Source: JALZAQ01 sp038253885
GTDB taxonomy: Bacteria; Gemmatimonadota; Gemmatimonadetes; Gemmatimonadales; Gemmatimonadaceae
NCBI GenBank assembly: GCA_038253885.1
Contig: JBBSGP010000042.1
Coordinates: 1-22,704 of the forward strand
Reading direction: 5' to 3'
Length of the DNA stretch: 22,704 bases
Below are positions 1 to 8,797 of this stretch, one piece after another. The position numbers were made by a program, and so were the translations under genes. Below the pieces are notes generated by a model. That model had not been told where the DNA came from. It searched no databases and was given only the letters and a program-made list of their open reading frames with translations. The first letter of the stretch is position 1; the number at the start of each line of letters is the position of its first letter.

Positions 1-43
1 ACCGCCACGGGAACGCGCTCTCTGGGCGCTCGATCGATCACGG

Positions 44-1039
44 TCACGATGACAGCAGCGTGCGGATGATCCGAACGTACCCGTCCACGCTGTCGCGGAG
101 CTCGCGCACGTCGACGTACTCGGCATCGGTGTGCGCCACATGGATGGAGCCCGGACCGAAAAGAAGAGGCGTTCCCCAGTTCCCGAGGAGCGGGATGTCG
201 GTGGTGAAGGCCACCGGCGCCGCCTCGAACCCTGGGATTGTGTGAAACCGCTGGGCCGGGATGTGCGACCCGTACTGGATCTCGGCGCGGCCGTTGGCCC
301 ACTGCTCGACCAGCCTCTGCACCTCCTTCACATCTCCCACGAGGCGGAACATCAGCTCCGCTTCAGCGCGATCCGGGATGATGTTCGCTTCCGTGCCGGC
401 GCGCAGCGTCCCGATGTTGACCGTTGTCTCTCCCAGCACCGGATCGCTGGGAAGGGACAATTCACGCAGGGTCGGCAGCAGGGTGAGCATGGGCTCCAAT
501 GCGGAGCGGCCGAGCTGCGGGTAGGCCGAGTGCGCAGCGCGGCCGTAGGTGCGCAGGGTGACGCGAAGCGATCCCTTGGCGCCACTCGCCAGGATGCTCT
601 CGGTGGGCTCGCCGTTGATGAGGAAGCGGCTGGTGGCGGGCAGGTGGTTCGCGGCGCGCGCTCCGTCAGAGCCCTTCTCCTCTCCCACGACGAACAGGAG
701 GTCGACGCGCTCCTCTCCTTGATCGATCAGCCGGTCGGCGGCCGCGAGCATGGCGGCGGCTATTCCTTTGGCATCGCTCGCGCCGCGCCCGACCAATCGC
801 TCGCCCGAGAGAAGAGGGCGGCTGTGTGACGGAACCGTGTCGAGATGGGTAGACAGGGTGATGAGGCCCTTGCCGCGGGAGCCCCAGATGTTACTGCGGC
901 CCGGGGTCACCTCCTGCAGCGTGACATTCCAACCTCTGGAGATCAGGCGGCGGGCGACGAAGTCCACGGCGGGGCCCTCGGACCCCGTCGTGGAATCCAT
1001 GGTCATCAGCTCGGCGGCGAGGGCGACGACGTCTTCCAT
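44..1039 (-). CDS. M20-family metallohydrolase (ArgE/DapE/LysK-like deacylase)
   Basis: Predicted cytoplasmic zinc-dependent amidohydrolase of the M20 peptidase family, which removes acyl groups from amino acids or cleaves small peptides. At 331 residues it is slightly short for the family. The metal and catalytic motifs are all visible: THLDTVP (H65, D67), GRGASDAKG (bridging D89), GEE (catalytic E120, metal E121), NGEPT (E144), AAHSAYP in the dimerisation domain (H170) and VAHTDAEY (metal H303). The lid/dimerisation domain runs from about 155 to 265. There is no signal peptide. The start is ATG at 1039; a perfect TATAAT lies about 53 bp upstream on the same strand. It is divergent from the receptor operon and has no biosynthetic neighbours, so the substrate (acetylornithine, succinyl-DAP, LysW-lysine or a dipeptide) cannot be assigned. 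The family call is firm; substrate is open. Confidence 0.93.
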   Translation of the reverse strand: MEDVVALAAELMTMDSTTGSEGPAVDFVARRLISRGWNVTLQEVTPGRSNIWGSRGKGLITLSTHLDTVPSHSRPLLSGERLVGRGASDAKGIAAAMLAAADRLIDQGEERVDLLFVVGEEKGSDGARAANHLPATSRFLINGEPTESILASGAKGSLRVTLRTYGRAAHSAYPQLGRSALEPMLTLLPTLRELSLPSDPVLGETTVNIGTLRAGTEANIIPDRAEAELMFRLVGDVKEVQRLVEQWANGRAEIQYGSHIPAQRFHTIPGFEAAPVAFTTDIPLLGNWGTPLLFGPGSIHVAHTDAEYVDVRELRDSVDGYVRIIRTLLSS

Positions 1040-1068
1040 GCGGACAAGCTAGCGCCGGATTCCAAGTC

Positions 1069-1096
1069 TTGACAATTACGTCACATGCGCGATTAT
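1069..1096 (+). promoter_or_regulatory. Sigma70-type promoter of the receptor operon
   Basis: A perfect -35 TTGACA (1069-1074), a 16-bp spacer and a 4/6 -10 GATTAT (1091-1096). Transcription would begin near 1103. This is downstream of the ATG of the longest possible receptor reading frame (1085), so that ATG cannot be the start. It leaves a leader of about 200 nt before the GTG at 1301. Confidence 0.6.
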
Positions 1097-1097
1097 A
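1092..1097 (-). promoter_or_regulatory. Putative -10 box of the M20 hydrolase gene
   Basis: Read on the minus strand these bases are TATAAT, a perfect sigma70-type -10 box. It would start an mRNA with a leader of roughly 45 nt before the ATG at 1039. No good -35 is seen at 16-18 bp upstream (the best is a poor TCAAAC), so this is suggestive rather than certain. It overlaps the plus-strand promoter. Confidence 0.45.
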
Positions 1098-1102
1098 GCG
1101 TC

Positions 1103-1300
1103 CGGCCGATGAGGCGTTTGACCCGGCACGTCGAATGGTTCGGACAGGGGCTTAGGCTCCCCTCGCTTTGCGTGGTCGTTCTCGGAGACCTCTTCCGGAG
1201 TTTCCCGGCGCGGCGCGCACTGTCGCATCGCGGTCACGCACACATGCCTGTTCGTTCGTTGCTCCCGCCATCACGTCGTCCCGCTTCGAGGAGGGTGTTC
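1103..1300 (+). promoter_or_regulatory. Long 5' leader of the receptor operon
   Basis: About 200 nt between the predicted transcription start and the receptor start codon. It holds a bulged stem-loop near 1145-1163 (AGGGGC...GCTCCCCT) and a strong Shine-Dalgarno GAGGAGGG at 1288-1295, 5 nt before GTG 1301. No known riboswitch consensus, such as a B12 box, was recognised. The region happens to be open in the receptor frame, but its translation is Arg-rich and precedes a normal signal peptide. Confidence 0.4.
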
Positions 1301-4300
1301 GTGCGCTATACCTCGTTCATCCGGCACAGCCTGATCTGTGCCACGCTTCTGCTCGCGTCCCTGCTGGGCGTCCGGCGAGCGGAGGCGCAGACGGGTAAAC
1401 TCACCGGCGTCGTCACCGATGCGACAACCGGTCAGCCGATCGAGGGCGTCCAGGTGTTCCTCCAGGGCACAGGCTACGGCGCGATCACCCAGCCGAACGG
1501 CCGCTACTTCGTCATCGCGATACCCCCCGGCACCTACACCGTGACCGCGCGCCGGATTGGCTACCAGACGCAGCAGACCAACACGCAGATCCTCATCGAC
1601 GTGACGCGCGAAATCAGCCTCAAGCTGTCGTCGGCGGGCGCGACGCTGCAGACCGTCAAGGTCATCGAGACGACGCGGCCTCTGGTGGAGCTCACCCAGA
1701 CGGGAACTACGCAGCAGATCACGACCCAGGAGCTCGAGGCGCTTCCGATCCGCTCGATCAACGACGCGCTGACGCTGCAGTCGGGATTCCAGGAGATCCC
1801 GACCATCTCGACCGACCTGACGTCGTTCACCTCATCGCGCCGCAACAACGTCTCGCCGATCCTCATCCGAGGCGGGCGGGCCGGCGAGACGATGACGCTG
1901 ATCGACGACATTCCTGTGAACAACTTCCTCTTCGGCGGCCCGACGCTGGACATCACGCGCAAGGCGATCGAGAACATCTCGATCAAGAAGGGTGGGCTCG
2001 AGCCGCAGTACGGCAACGCGCTCTCCGGCGTCGTCAGCCTCGCGACCAAGGAGGGCGGCACCAATCTGACGGGCTCGATCGAGTACGAGACATCGCGCAT
2101 CGGCGGCAGCTTCGGATATCGCCAGGATGAGCTGAGAGGCTACGACTTCGTCGAAGGCTTTCTCTCCGGCCCGGTGCCGGCCACGGCCGACAAGCTCCGG
2201 TTTGTCATTGCCGGCCGCACCCAGAGCCAGGCCGATCAGGTGCTGCAGTTCGACAACCAGGTGTTCAATCCATTCGTGCGCGACACCGTGCACCGGACAC
2301 CGGTCTCCGATGACCTCTTCTCCGGTTGGCGGGCGCTGGGATTCCAGGCGGAGCGCGACGTCTTCGGCAAGGTCACCTATCTCTTCCAGCCGACCACCAA
2401 GCTGAGCGTGTCGACGCTGCATTACGAGCGCGAGCGGCAGCAGATTCCCTTTGATTGGGAGCTGACCGGCTACAGCCCCGCGCAGGCGTGCATCAACCTC
2501 TATCAGGGCCAATACGGGGCGAACATCGACGTCGTCGATGCCTGCAACACGTACTATGGCTCCGACCGCACGAACGCCAACGGCCGACCGCAGAACGGAT
2601 CGAGCGAGCGGAGCCTTGTCGTCTTTCCCGCCACCGTGAGCCAGATCCGCGACCTCTACACAGCGCGCTTCGAGCAGACCTCGGGCCGGCTCAACTTCAA
2701 GCTCGTGGGGGGCGTCTTCAATCAGAAGCGCGGCACGTGTGCGACGTACTTCTCGGGCGTGTGCCTCGGAGAGCGTATCGCCGACACCAACTTCAACGGT
2801 CGCTTCGTGACACCCGGCGTGACGTCGCAGGATGTGACCCCGACCGAAGGGACCGATCGCATCGCCGGGAACGACCGCATGCGGACAGTCCTGGGCCGGT
2901 TCGACCTCCAACTCCAGGCTACGGACCACCACAACCTCGCCGGCGGACTGTTCTATCAGGGACACGACATCCACTTCCGTGAGGTCACTGACGTCGGCCT
3001 CAACAACATCTTCCTGCAGCCGTCCGACTATGCGGCGAAGCCGTGGGACGCGGCGGCTTACCTGCAGGACAAGATCGAGTACGACTTCGTGACGATCTCC
3101 CTCGGTGGCCGCTTCGACTACGGCAATGCGAAGGGGAAGTTCCTGAACGATCCGCTGGATCCGACCAACGGCACGACCGAGCTCACGGTGTGCAACAATC
3201 CGACGAAGTTCGGGCTACCGGCGGGCTTCGCCCGCTTCGTCAGCGGCGACACCGTCTTCAACGGCATCGCGGCCTGCCAGCACCCGCTCAACAAGGCCAT
3301 CGGCGATTCCGCGACCAAGGTCGCCTTCCGCGACGACATGGGTCCGGCACGCAACCGGCGCGCATTCAGCCCGCGCGTTGGCATCAACTTCCCCGTCACC
3401 GAACGCTCTTCGGCGTTCTTCAACTACGGCATCTATTATCAGAACCCGCTCTACAACAACGTTTATCAGGGTACCGGTATCGGAACGCCGAACGAGGGAA
3501 CGCCACTGGGGCCTGCATTCACGAACGGCACTTTCGTCGGCAACCCGCAGCTTCGCGCCGAGCAGACGACCTCGTACGAGATGGGGTATCAGACGGAATT
3601 CGGCCGCAATTTCTCTCTGCAGGTCGTGGCCTTCAACAAGGATCAGTCGGGGCTCACCGGCATCCGGAACGGCGGCATCCTGAAAGGAACGGTGACTCGC
3701 GTATTCGACCCGGGACTCACCTACGGCACGAACGCGCCGAATTACACGGTGCTGGTGAACCAGGATTTCCAGACGGCACGCGGCTTCGAGCTGGAGTTCC
3801 GCCGCCGGCTGGCGAATTACTGGAGCGGGCGCATCAACTACGCATTCGAGAAGGTGCGCACGAACGCCGCACCTCCCGATCTCGAGCAGCAGCAGACCGT
3901 GGATGAGGGAGACGTGCCGGCGCGGGCCGAGATTCGTAGCGACATCGACCAGACCCACGCGATCAACGCGATCCTGACCTTCGCCGTCCTGGATCAGACG
4001 CCGAGCTTCCGCTTTGCGTCTATCCTCAAGAACGTGTCCCTGTCCTTCACGAGCCGCTATCAGAGCGGTTATCCGTACACCCCGTCGCTGACCTTCACGG
4101 GGAACACCAACGATCGTCTGGATCGGAACAGCGGCACAGGGACGTCCATCTTCCGCGTCGACATGGAAGCGGAGAAAGGCTGGTACCTCTCCAACATCCG
4201 GTACGGAGCGTTCGTGCGGGTATCCAACCTGCTGGACCGGAAGAATTGCGTGCAGGTGTTCGCCACGACCGGCAACTGTGAGGGCGGCGCGTCACCACAG

Positions 4301-4417
4301 GCTCGGCTCGCGGCCGGTAATTTCACCGGGGAGAACGAGAGCTCCACGTTCTTCGACCGTCCTCAGTACCAGGATATCCGTCGCACCGTCAACGCGGGTC
4401 TTCGCGTCAGCTTCTGA
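1301..4417 (+). CDS. TonB-dependent outer-membrane receptor with N-terminal carboxypeptidase-regulatory-like domain
   Basis: Outer-membrane active transporter energised by TonB-ExbB-ExbD. The GTG at 1301 is chosen because it follows GAGGAGGG by 5 nt and opens directly into a signal peptide (residues 1-29, cleavage after AEA). The ORF is open back to an ATG at 1085, but that precedes the mapped promoter. Order from the GTG (1038 aa): beta-sandwich carboxypeptidase-regulatory-like domain about 31-110 (GVVTDATTGQPIEGV...GTYTV), TonB-box-like TVKVIE 118-123, plug about 138-253 (LIRGGRAGETMTLIDD, ending in SGVVSLATKEGG), then a 22-strand-type barrel ending in the beta-signal GLRVSF with terminal Phe. 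Eight mature cysteines fall in four local pairs: C397/C415, C480/C488, C631/C659, C983/C993. First gene of a five-gene operon. The architecture resembles SusC-like importers, but no SusD follows; the ligand is unknown. Confidence 0.93.
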   Translation: MRYTSFIRHSLICATLLLASLLGVRRAEAQTGKLTGVVTDATTGQPIEGVQVFLQGTGYGAITQPNGRYFVIAIPPGTYTVTARRIGYQTQQTNTQILIDVTREISLKLSSAGATLQTVKVIETTRPLVELTQTGTTQQITTQELEALPIRSINDALTLQSGFQEIPTISTDLTSFTSSRRNNVSPILIRGGRAGETMTLIDDIPVNNFLFGGPTLDITRKAIENISIKKGGLEPQYGNALSGVVSLATKEGGTNLTGSIEYETSRIGGSFGYRQDELRGYDFVEGFLSGPVPATADKLRFVIAGRTQSQADQVLQFDNQVFNPFVRDTVHRTPVSDDLFSGWRALGFQAERDVFGKVTYLFQPTTKLSVSTLHYERERQQIPFDWELTGYSPAQACINLYQGQYGANIDVVDACNTYYGSDRTNANGRPQNGSSERSLVVFPATVSQIRDLYTARFEQTSGRLNFKLVGGVFNQKRGTCATYFSGVCLGERIADTNFNGRFVTPGVTSQDVTPTEGTDRIAGNDRMRTVLGRFDLQLQATDHHNLAGGLFYQGHDIHFREVTDVGLNNIFLQPSDYAAKPWDAAAYLQDKIEYDFVTISLGGRFDYGNAKGKFLNDPLDPTNGTTELTVCNNPTKFGLPAGFARFVSGDTVFNGIAACQHPLNKAIGDSATKVAFRDDMGPARNRRAFSPRVGINFPVTERSSAFFNYGIYYQNPLYNNVYQGTGIGTPNEGTPLGPAFTNGTFVGNPQLRAEQTTSYEMGYQTEFGRNFSLQVVAFNKDQSGLTGIRNGGILKGTVTRVFDPGLTYGTNAPNYTVLVNQDFQTARGFELEFRRRLANYWSGRINYAFEKVRTNAAPPDLEQQQTVDEGDVPARAEIRSDIDQTHAINAILTFAVLDQTPSFRFASILKNVSLSFTSRYQSGYPYTPSLTFTGNTNDRLDRNSGTGTSIFRVDMEAEKGWYLSNIRYGAFVRVSNLLDRKNCVQVFATTGNCEGGASPQARLAAGNFTGENESSTFFDRPQYQDIRRTVNAGLRVSF

Positions 4418-4424
4418 CGACCAT

Positions 4425-4453
4425 GCGGCGCCCCGGGCCGTCCGGGGCGCCGC
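4425..4453 (+). terminator. Strong GC hairpin inside the receptor operon
   Basis: A perfect 12-bp stem (GCGGCGCCCCGG / CCGGGGCGCCGC) with a 5-nt loop GCCGT, starting 8 nt after the receptor stop codon; the stem can extend by a G-U and an A-U pair. No U-tract follows. It could be an attenuator, a partial terminator or a 3' stabiliser that sets different levels of the receptor and the downstream proteins. The next gene starts 25 nt later. Confidence 0.6.
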
Positions 4454-4477
4454 GTACCTCCGCTCGAGGATCACTGC

Positions 4478-7400
4478 ATGAATCGAACGTCTGGTCTGTT
4501 CGCACGGCGGACGTGGTGGACGCTCGGCGCGCTGCTCTTGTGCCAGGTTTCTATCGCGTCCGCCCAGGGCCCCGATGGTCCGTCGGATCCGGAGCCCGTC
4601 AACGTCAAGCGTCCGGCAGGCTTCCGCCTGTACGGCCTCGCCGATTTCGCCATCACCGGAATGCGCAACGCCGGTAACTCGACGTGGTTCACCGTCTCGT
4701 CCGGTCCCTCCGACACGTACAATTTCTATTCCGATCTCACCGGGCGGGTTCAAGGTACACCGAGCAGGCCGACGGGTTATTGCTGCGGGTACTTCGAGCT
4801 GCAGCTCTGGATGACCGCGGCGCGGAGCAATTGGCTGAAAAACCGCGACATCGCACCGACGCTCGAGAACGTCCGCGGCGGCGGCTGGAACGCCCGCATG
4901 AACTACCAGCGGTGGGCTCCCGACCTCTACTGGTCCATGGAAGGGCGTGATGGATCGGTGGGATCGCTCTACTCGGGCGCGACCACCGAAGAGGGCACCG
5001 GCACGTGCCTCGACATGAACAACCGGCCGAACGATTTCGTCCCGGGCGGACTTCCGGCGTTGGCGGCGAGCGACTGTCCCAAGACGTGGGCTGGCGCGCA
5101 ATTCGATGGCGAGCGGCCCGTCCCGGACACCGTCTTCCTCAAGCGCTTCCAGGCGAGCAAGGCCACCTTCAACTTCGACGATTGGCACTACCGGAAGGAC
5201 GAGCGGAGCTCCAAGCTCTACGGCTCCTTCCAGACGTTCGGCGCGACCAACGACTTCGGCCGAGAGGCCGTTCGGCGCATGGGCAACACTGTACCAGGCG
5301 GAATCGGCTCGCCGACCCAGGACGGCTATCCTCTCGGGGTCGAATTTGACTTCAACGTCTGGTCGTATGCGGTGCCAACGGTGGCCGATGCCATGTTCTA
5401 CAAGGCGACGGTTGTCAACAAGTCGGCCGAGGTGTACGGGGTCGGCCTCGACTATGACTCGCTCTATCTCGGGTTCATGGTGCGGCCCTTCCACACGACT
5501 GGCTCTCAGTCGCCGGCCATTTACGCCGTACCGTCCAAGGGCGCATTCTTCGAGGCGCAGACCAACATCAACGCGACGAATTGCTACGGCGCCGTCCACG
5601 GCTCCAATGTGAGCGGCGGCTACACCGCGGGCACCATTATCAGGAGTTGTCTGAGCAATACCAGCTCGAATCGTGGGTTTCGCGGCGGCGTCGGCGGCAC
5701 CGTCATGCTCAAGAGCCCGATCGGTGACCTGCGGAACAAGAAATTCACCGATCCGACGTCGCCATTCTATTTCCCGTCCCATCCGAACAAAGGCGACACT
5801 CTCACCTACAACCTCGCCAACGCCTGCGGATTCACCTGCTCGAATGATCAGTTCATCGGCACACCGAACCGGGCCGCGTTCGGCGCGTACACGGGAAGTG
5901 AGTCGGATGCGCTCGCCGGACGGGGAAAGACCTCCAACGATCTCACCCAGCTCCAGTACTTTGACCTCTTTCACACCCAGGACTGGCCCCAGCGCTGGAC
6001 GCCCAGCAATCCAAAGGTAGGCGGGTTCAACAAGTACGTCCCGCCTGGAAACTGGGACTATAACAAGGACGGCATCCTCGACACCCTCGCTGTCACCACG
6101 TGCGGACGCCAGGGATGCGTGAAGCCCTGGACCGACACGCTGCCTGGCGGCTTCCCCAACGCGCTCCACAACAAGTACGATGTGGGCGTCGGCCCGATCA
6201 AACTCAAGGCGGGAGACTCCACGAGCTTCGTCATCGCCTTCCTGTCGACTCCCGACTCGGCGGGCTTCGAGGCGCTGGTCGATAACGTCATCCAGATCTA
6301 TCAGAACTTCTGGCTGAGCCCCGAGCCTCCGTGCCCGACCAATATCGTCTCGGCGAGCGCCACGGGTGGCAACCGGCAGTTCGATACGAGAGTCAACCTC
6401 TTCTTCGACCAGTCGGTGAATGACTGCACCGACAAGTTCCTGGTCGAGCAGGCCAAAGCGCTCAAGGCGAGTCTGCTCGCGAATGATGTCCGGCTGAAGG
6501 CGATCAACCCGCGTCTGGTGAACCAGATTCGGGGTCGCGGACTGCCACGAGGCACCATTCTCGTGGACACGGTGCCGAGGGACACGTCGGGCCGCTTCAA
6601 CAGCGACGCGACGCTGATCGCGAACGCCCGCGCGTGCTCGAGCTCGGCGACGTACAATCCGGCGCTCTGCACGATCGTCACTGACACGGCCGTTGGCGTC
6701 GTGGACTCGCTGTTCATCTTCAAGTCGTGCGATCTGGGGCAGACGTTCACCGCCAGCTCCGGGGTCGCGTGCGTCCCCTCACCCGCGAAGGATGTGTCGG
6801 GTGCCTCACCGCGATTCCGCTGGCAGGCCTACGCGAAGCTGGGCCGCGGCGCGGATGGTCGCTTCCCGGCCACGTATAGCGACGGCGCCGTGACCGGCGG
6901 AGTGACGTACACCTATGTGGTGGTCGGGCAATCGTTCGCGGCGTCGTTCCCGGTGACCAACCTGGTGAGCGGTCAGCTCGTCCAGCAGACGTATACCGTG
7001 CGGCCGGCAACATTGAATGGTCTGTCCACCAGCACATCGAACCGCAATGTCGCGACTGTCTACGTCCCGCTGAGCGTCCAAGCGGGCGGCCGCGGGACGA
7101 CGGCGCGCTTCGCGTCGACGAATGTCGATACGACAGCGGCGTTTGCTACCAGTATCTTCGCCCAGCGCCCGGTGCGCGGCACCGATTCGCTCCGCGTGCA
7201 GTTGGCCATCTCGGACAGCGCCGAAGTCGAGATCTTCCGCGCGGATACCACCCAGGCCAACCAGCCGATCACCAAGAGCACGGTGAGGCTGTTCGCGTTG
7301 GCGGACACCGGGAGCGCGACGGTATCGCGCCGGATCGGAGTGCAGCAGGAGACGTTCGTGGCCACCGGCGCTCCGGTCGATGTGGCCGGCCATTTCACGC

Positions 7401-8785
7401 GAACGGACTCCGTGGCCGGAGTGAGCAAGTACACGTTCTACCGGTTCCTGCCGGCCAGCGGTCCCAATGGTCGCGGACCGCAGGTCACATATCTGGCGGC
7501 GGGCGTGCCGTTCTTCGTCACCGACACGTTGCCTTCGACCGACATCACGCCCGCCAGCACCCTGGTCCGGTCCGACTTCCCGGGCATCGCGACAACGTTC
7601 GACCCGACCAGGCAGAAAGGATTTCTCGGCTTCAGTTGGACCCAGGCCGGGATCGGGCTGCTCAACACACCTGCCTATCCCACGATTCAGTGGTTGTCGG
7701 GAAGCGGTACCGCCCGTGACCCCGCTGCCTACTCGCACTACGCGGTCACTTTCGGCGACCGCGAGTTCGGTCCGGACGCGCCTTTCCGGCTGGACGAGGT
7801 CAACCCACAGAATACCCAGACGGCATTCACCAACTCGCTCAACAAGCGAAAGACGGTGTCCTCGACGGATGCGTCCGTGACGTCGGCGACCGCGCTCACG
7901 CGCGCGCTCGGTCGGCCCATCACCACCGACTCGCTGGCGGCGTTGTCGCTGCCGTTCACGATCAAGAACGCGCGAACGGGAGGTGCGGTGTCCGTCGCCG
8001 TGCTCAAGAGCGAGCTCGTTCAGAATCTGCTCCTGGGTAATGTGGGCGACACCGTGCGTGTCACTGCTCCGGCGGACAAGTGGCTGCCCGGTGACAAGCT
8101 CTACTTCGTCGAGACGTTCTCCCGAGTTCGCGATACCGTGATCGCCGGGAAGACGCTCACGCGGGTGGACGCGGCCGGCAAACCGATCATCGACCAGGTG
8201 ACTCGCGTCACGTGGGGCCCGGGCGTGATCGGCTGTATCTCGATCGCCACCTGCAACCCGGTGATTGGAGTCGGGGGCACCGGATACACGCAGACGAACG
8301 CCGGTGAGCAGCTGGATTTCGTCTATTTCGCGCCCATCGGCGGCCCGCAGGTCAGCGGCAATCTGCTCAAGCTCAATTTCGTGGTTGCGCCCGAACAGTC
8401 AGGCGCTCAGGTGGCGAGCGTCACCGGCGCGGACCTGTCGCTGATTCGGGTGGTCCCGAACCCCTATGTGATGTTCTCGCAATTCGAGCAGACGCCGGGA
8501 ACGAAGCGGCTCATGTTCACGCATCTGCCGCCCAAGGGAAACCTCCGGATCTACACGGCGTCCGGACAGTTCGTGCAGCAGATCAACTGGACGCCGGACG
8601 ATCTTGATCACAATTGCTCGGCGACAGTCCAGACGACGCAATGTCAGGCCACCGGTGATCTCGTGTGGAACATGCGCACGCGAGAGGATCTGGAGCTGGG
8701 AGCGGGATTCTACATCTTCCAGGTCTCATCCGAGATCGGCGGAAAGAAAGTGCAGAAGCTCGGCAAATTCGTCGTCATCCACTAG
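4478..8785 (+). CDS. Giant exported protein with C-terminal T9SS/FlgD-like sorting domain
   Basis: 1435 residues, function unknown. ATG 4478 follows GAGGA by 7 nt. A signal peptide covers residues 1-29 (ASA|Q). The body is Thr/Ser/Gly-rich and beta-type, with about 20 mature cysteines, often paired (ACGFTC, CGRQGC, GCISIATC). One EF-hand-like calcium loop lies at D527-N529-D531-G532-D535. A likely first large domain ends near residue 620, followed by Fn3-like stretches. The last 110 residues (from V1325) begin VVPNPY, continue with LRIYTASGQ, LELGAGFYIFQV and GKKVQKLGKFVVI, and match the pattern of Por-secretion type A / FlgD-Ig-like C-terminal domains. A 20-residue segment with two cysteines is inserted in this domain near 1380. 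It sits between a TonB receptor and a PorV-like protein, so surface display or secretion across the outer membrane is inferred. It is not a SusD homologue as far as can be seen. Confidence 0.85.
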   Translation: MNRTSGLFARRTWWTLGALLLCQVSIASAQGPDGPSDPEPVNVKRPAGFRLYGLADFAITGMRNAGNSTWFTVSSGPSDTYNFYSDLTGRVQGTPSRPTGYCCGYFELQLWMTAARSNWLKNRDIAPTLENVRGGGWNARMNYQRWAPDLYWSMEGRDGSVGSLYSGATTEEGTGTCLDMNNRPNDFVPGGLPALAASDCPKTWAGAQFDGERPVPDTVFLKRFQASKATFNFDDWHYRKDERSSKLYGSFQTFGATNDFGREAVRRMGNTVPGGIGSPTQDGYPLGVEFDFNVWSYAVPTVADAMFYKATVVNKSAEVYGVGLDYDSLYLGFMVRPFHTTGSQSPAIYAVPSKGAFFEAQTNINATNCYGAVHGSNVSGGYTAGTIIRSCLSNTSSNRGFRGGVGGTVMLKSPIGDLRNKKFTDPTSPFYFPSHPNKGDTLTYNLANACGFTCSNDQFIGTPNRAAFGAYTGSESDALAGRGKTSNDLTQLQYFDLFHTQDWPQRWTPSNPKVGGFNKYVPPGNWDYNKDGILDTLAVTTCGRQGCVKPWTDTLPGGFPNALHNKYDVGVGPIKLKAGDSTSFVIAFLSTPDSAGFEALVDNVIQIYQNFWLSPEPPCPTNIVSASATGGNRQFDTRVNLFFDQSVNDCTDKFLVEQAKALKASLLANDVRLKAINPRLVNQIRGRGLPRGTILVDTVPRDTSGRFNSDATLIANARACSSSATYNPALCTIVTDTAVGVVDSLFIFKSCDLGQTFTASSGVACVPSPAKDVSGASPRFRWQAYAKLGRGADGRFPATYSDGAVTGGVTYTYVVVGQSFAASFPVTNLVSGQLVQQTYTVRPATLNGLSTSTSNRNVATVYVPLSVQAGGRGTTARFASTNVDTTAAFATSIFAQRPVRGTDSLRVQLAISDSAEVEIFRADTTQANQPITKSTVRLFALADTGSATVSRRIGVQQETFVATGAPVDVAGHFTRTDSVAGVSKYTFYRFLPASGPNGRGPQVTYLAAGVPFFVTDTLPSTDITPASTLVRSDFPGIATTFDPTRQKGFLGFSWTQAGIGLLNTPAYPTIQWLSGSGTARDPAAYSHYAVTFGDREFGPDAPFRLDEVNPQNTQTAFTNSLNKRKTVSSTDASVTSATALTRALGRPITTDSLAALSLPFTIKNARTGGAVSVAVLKSELVQNLLLGNVGDTVRVTAPADKWLPGDKLYFVETFSRVRDTVIAGKTLTRVDAAGKPIIDQVTRVTWGPGVIGCISIATCNPVIGVGGTGYTQTNAGEQLDFVYFAPIGGPQVSGNLLKLNFVVAPEQSGAQVASVTGADLSLIRVVPNPYVMFSQFEQTPGTKRLMFTHLPPKGNLRIYTASGQFVQQINWTPDDLDHNCSATVQTTQCQATGDLVWNMRTREDLELGAGFYIFQVSSEIGGKKVQKLGKFVVIH

Positions 8786-8797
8786 CGAGAGGGACTC

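Noticed and set aside
1832..2974. Minus-strand reading frame of 380 codons inside the receptor
   Set aside because: No signal, motif or ribosome-binding site; mirrors the codon bias of the receptor plug and barrel.
4292..6169. Minus-strand reading frame of 625 codons
   Set aside because: Opposite to the end of the receptor and the start of the giant protein gene, both well supported. The translation is Arg/Glu/Val-rich without motifs, a known by-product of high third-position GC.
6806..7738. Minus-strand frame of 310 codons inside the giant protein gene
   Set aside because: Arg/Gly-rich shadow with no recognisable domain or start signal.
4478..8785. Giant protein as a SusD-like partner of the receptor
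   Set aside because: No lipobox, far longer than SusD, and a sorting-like C-terminus; the TPR-type SusD fold is not suggested by the sequence.
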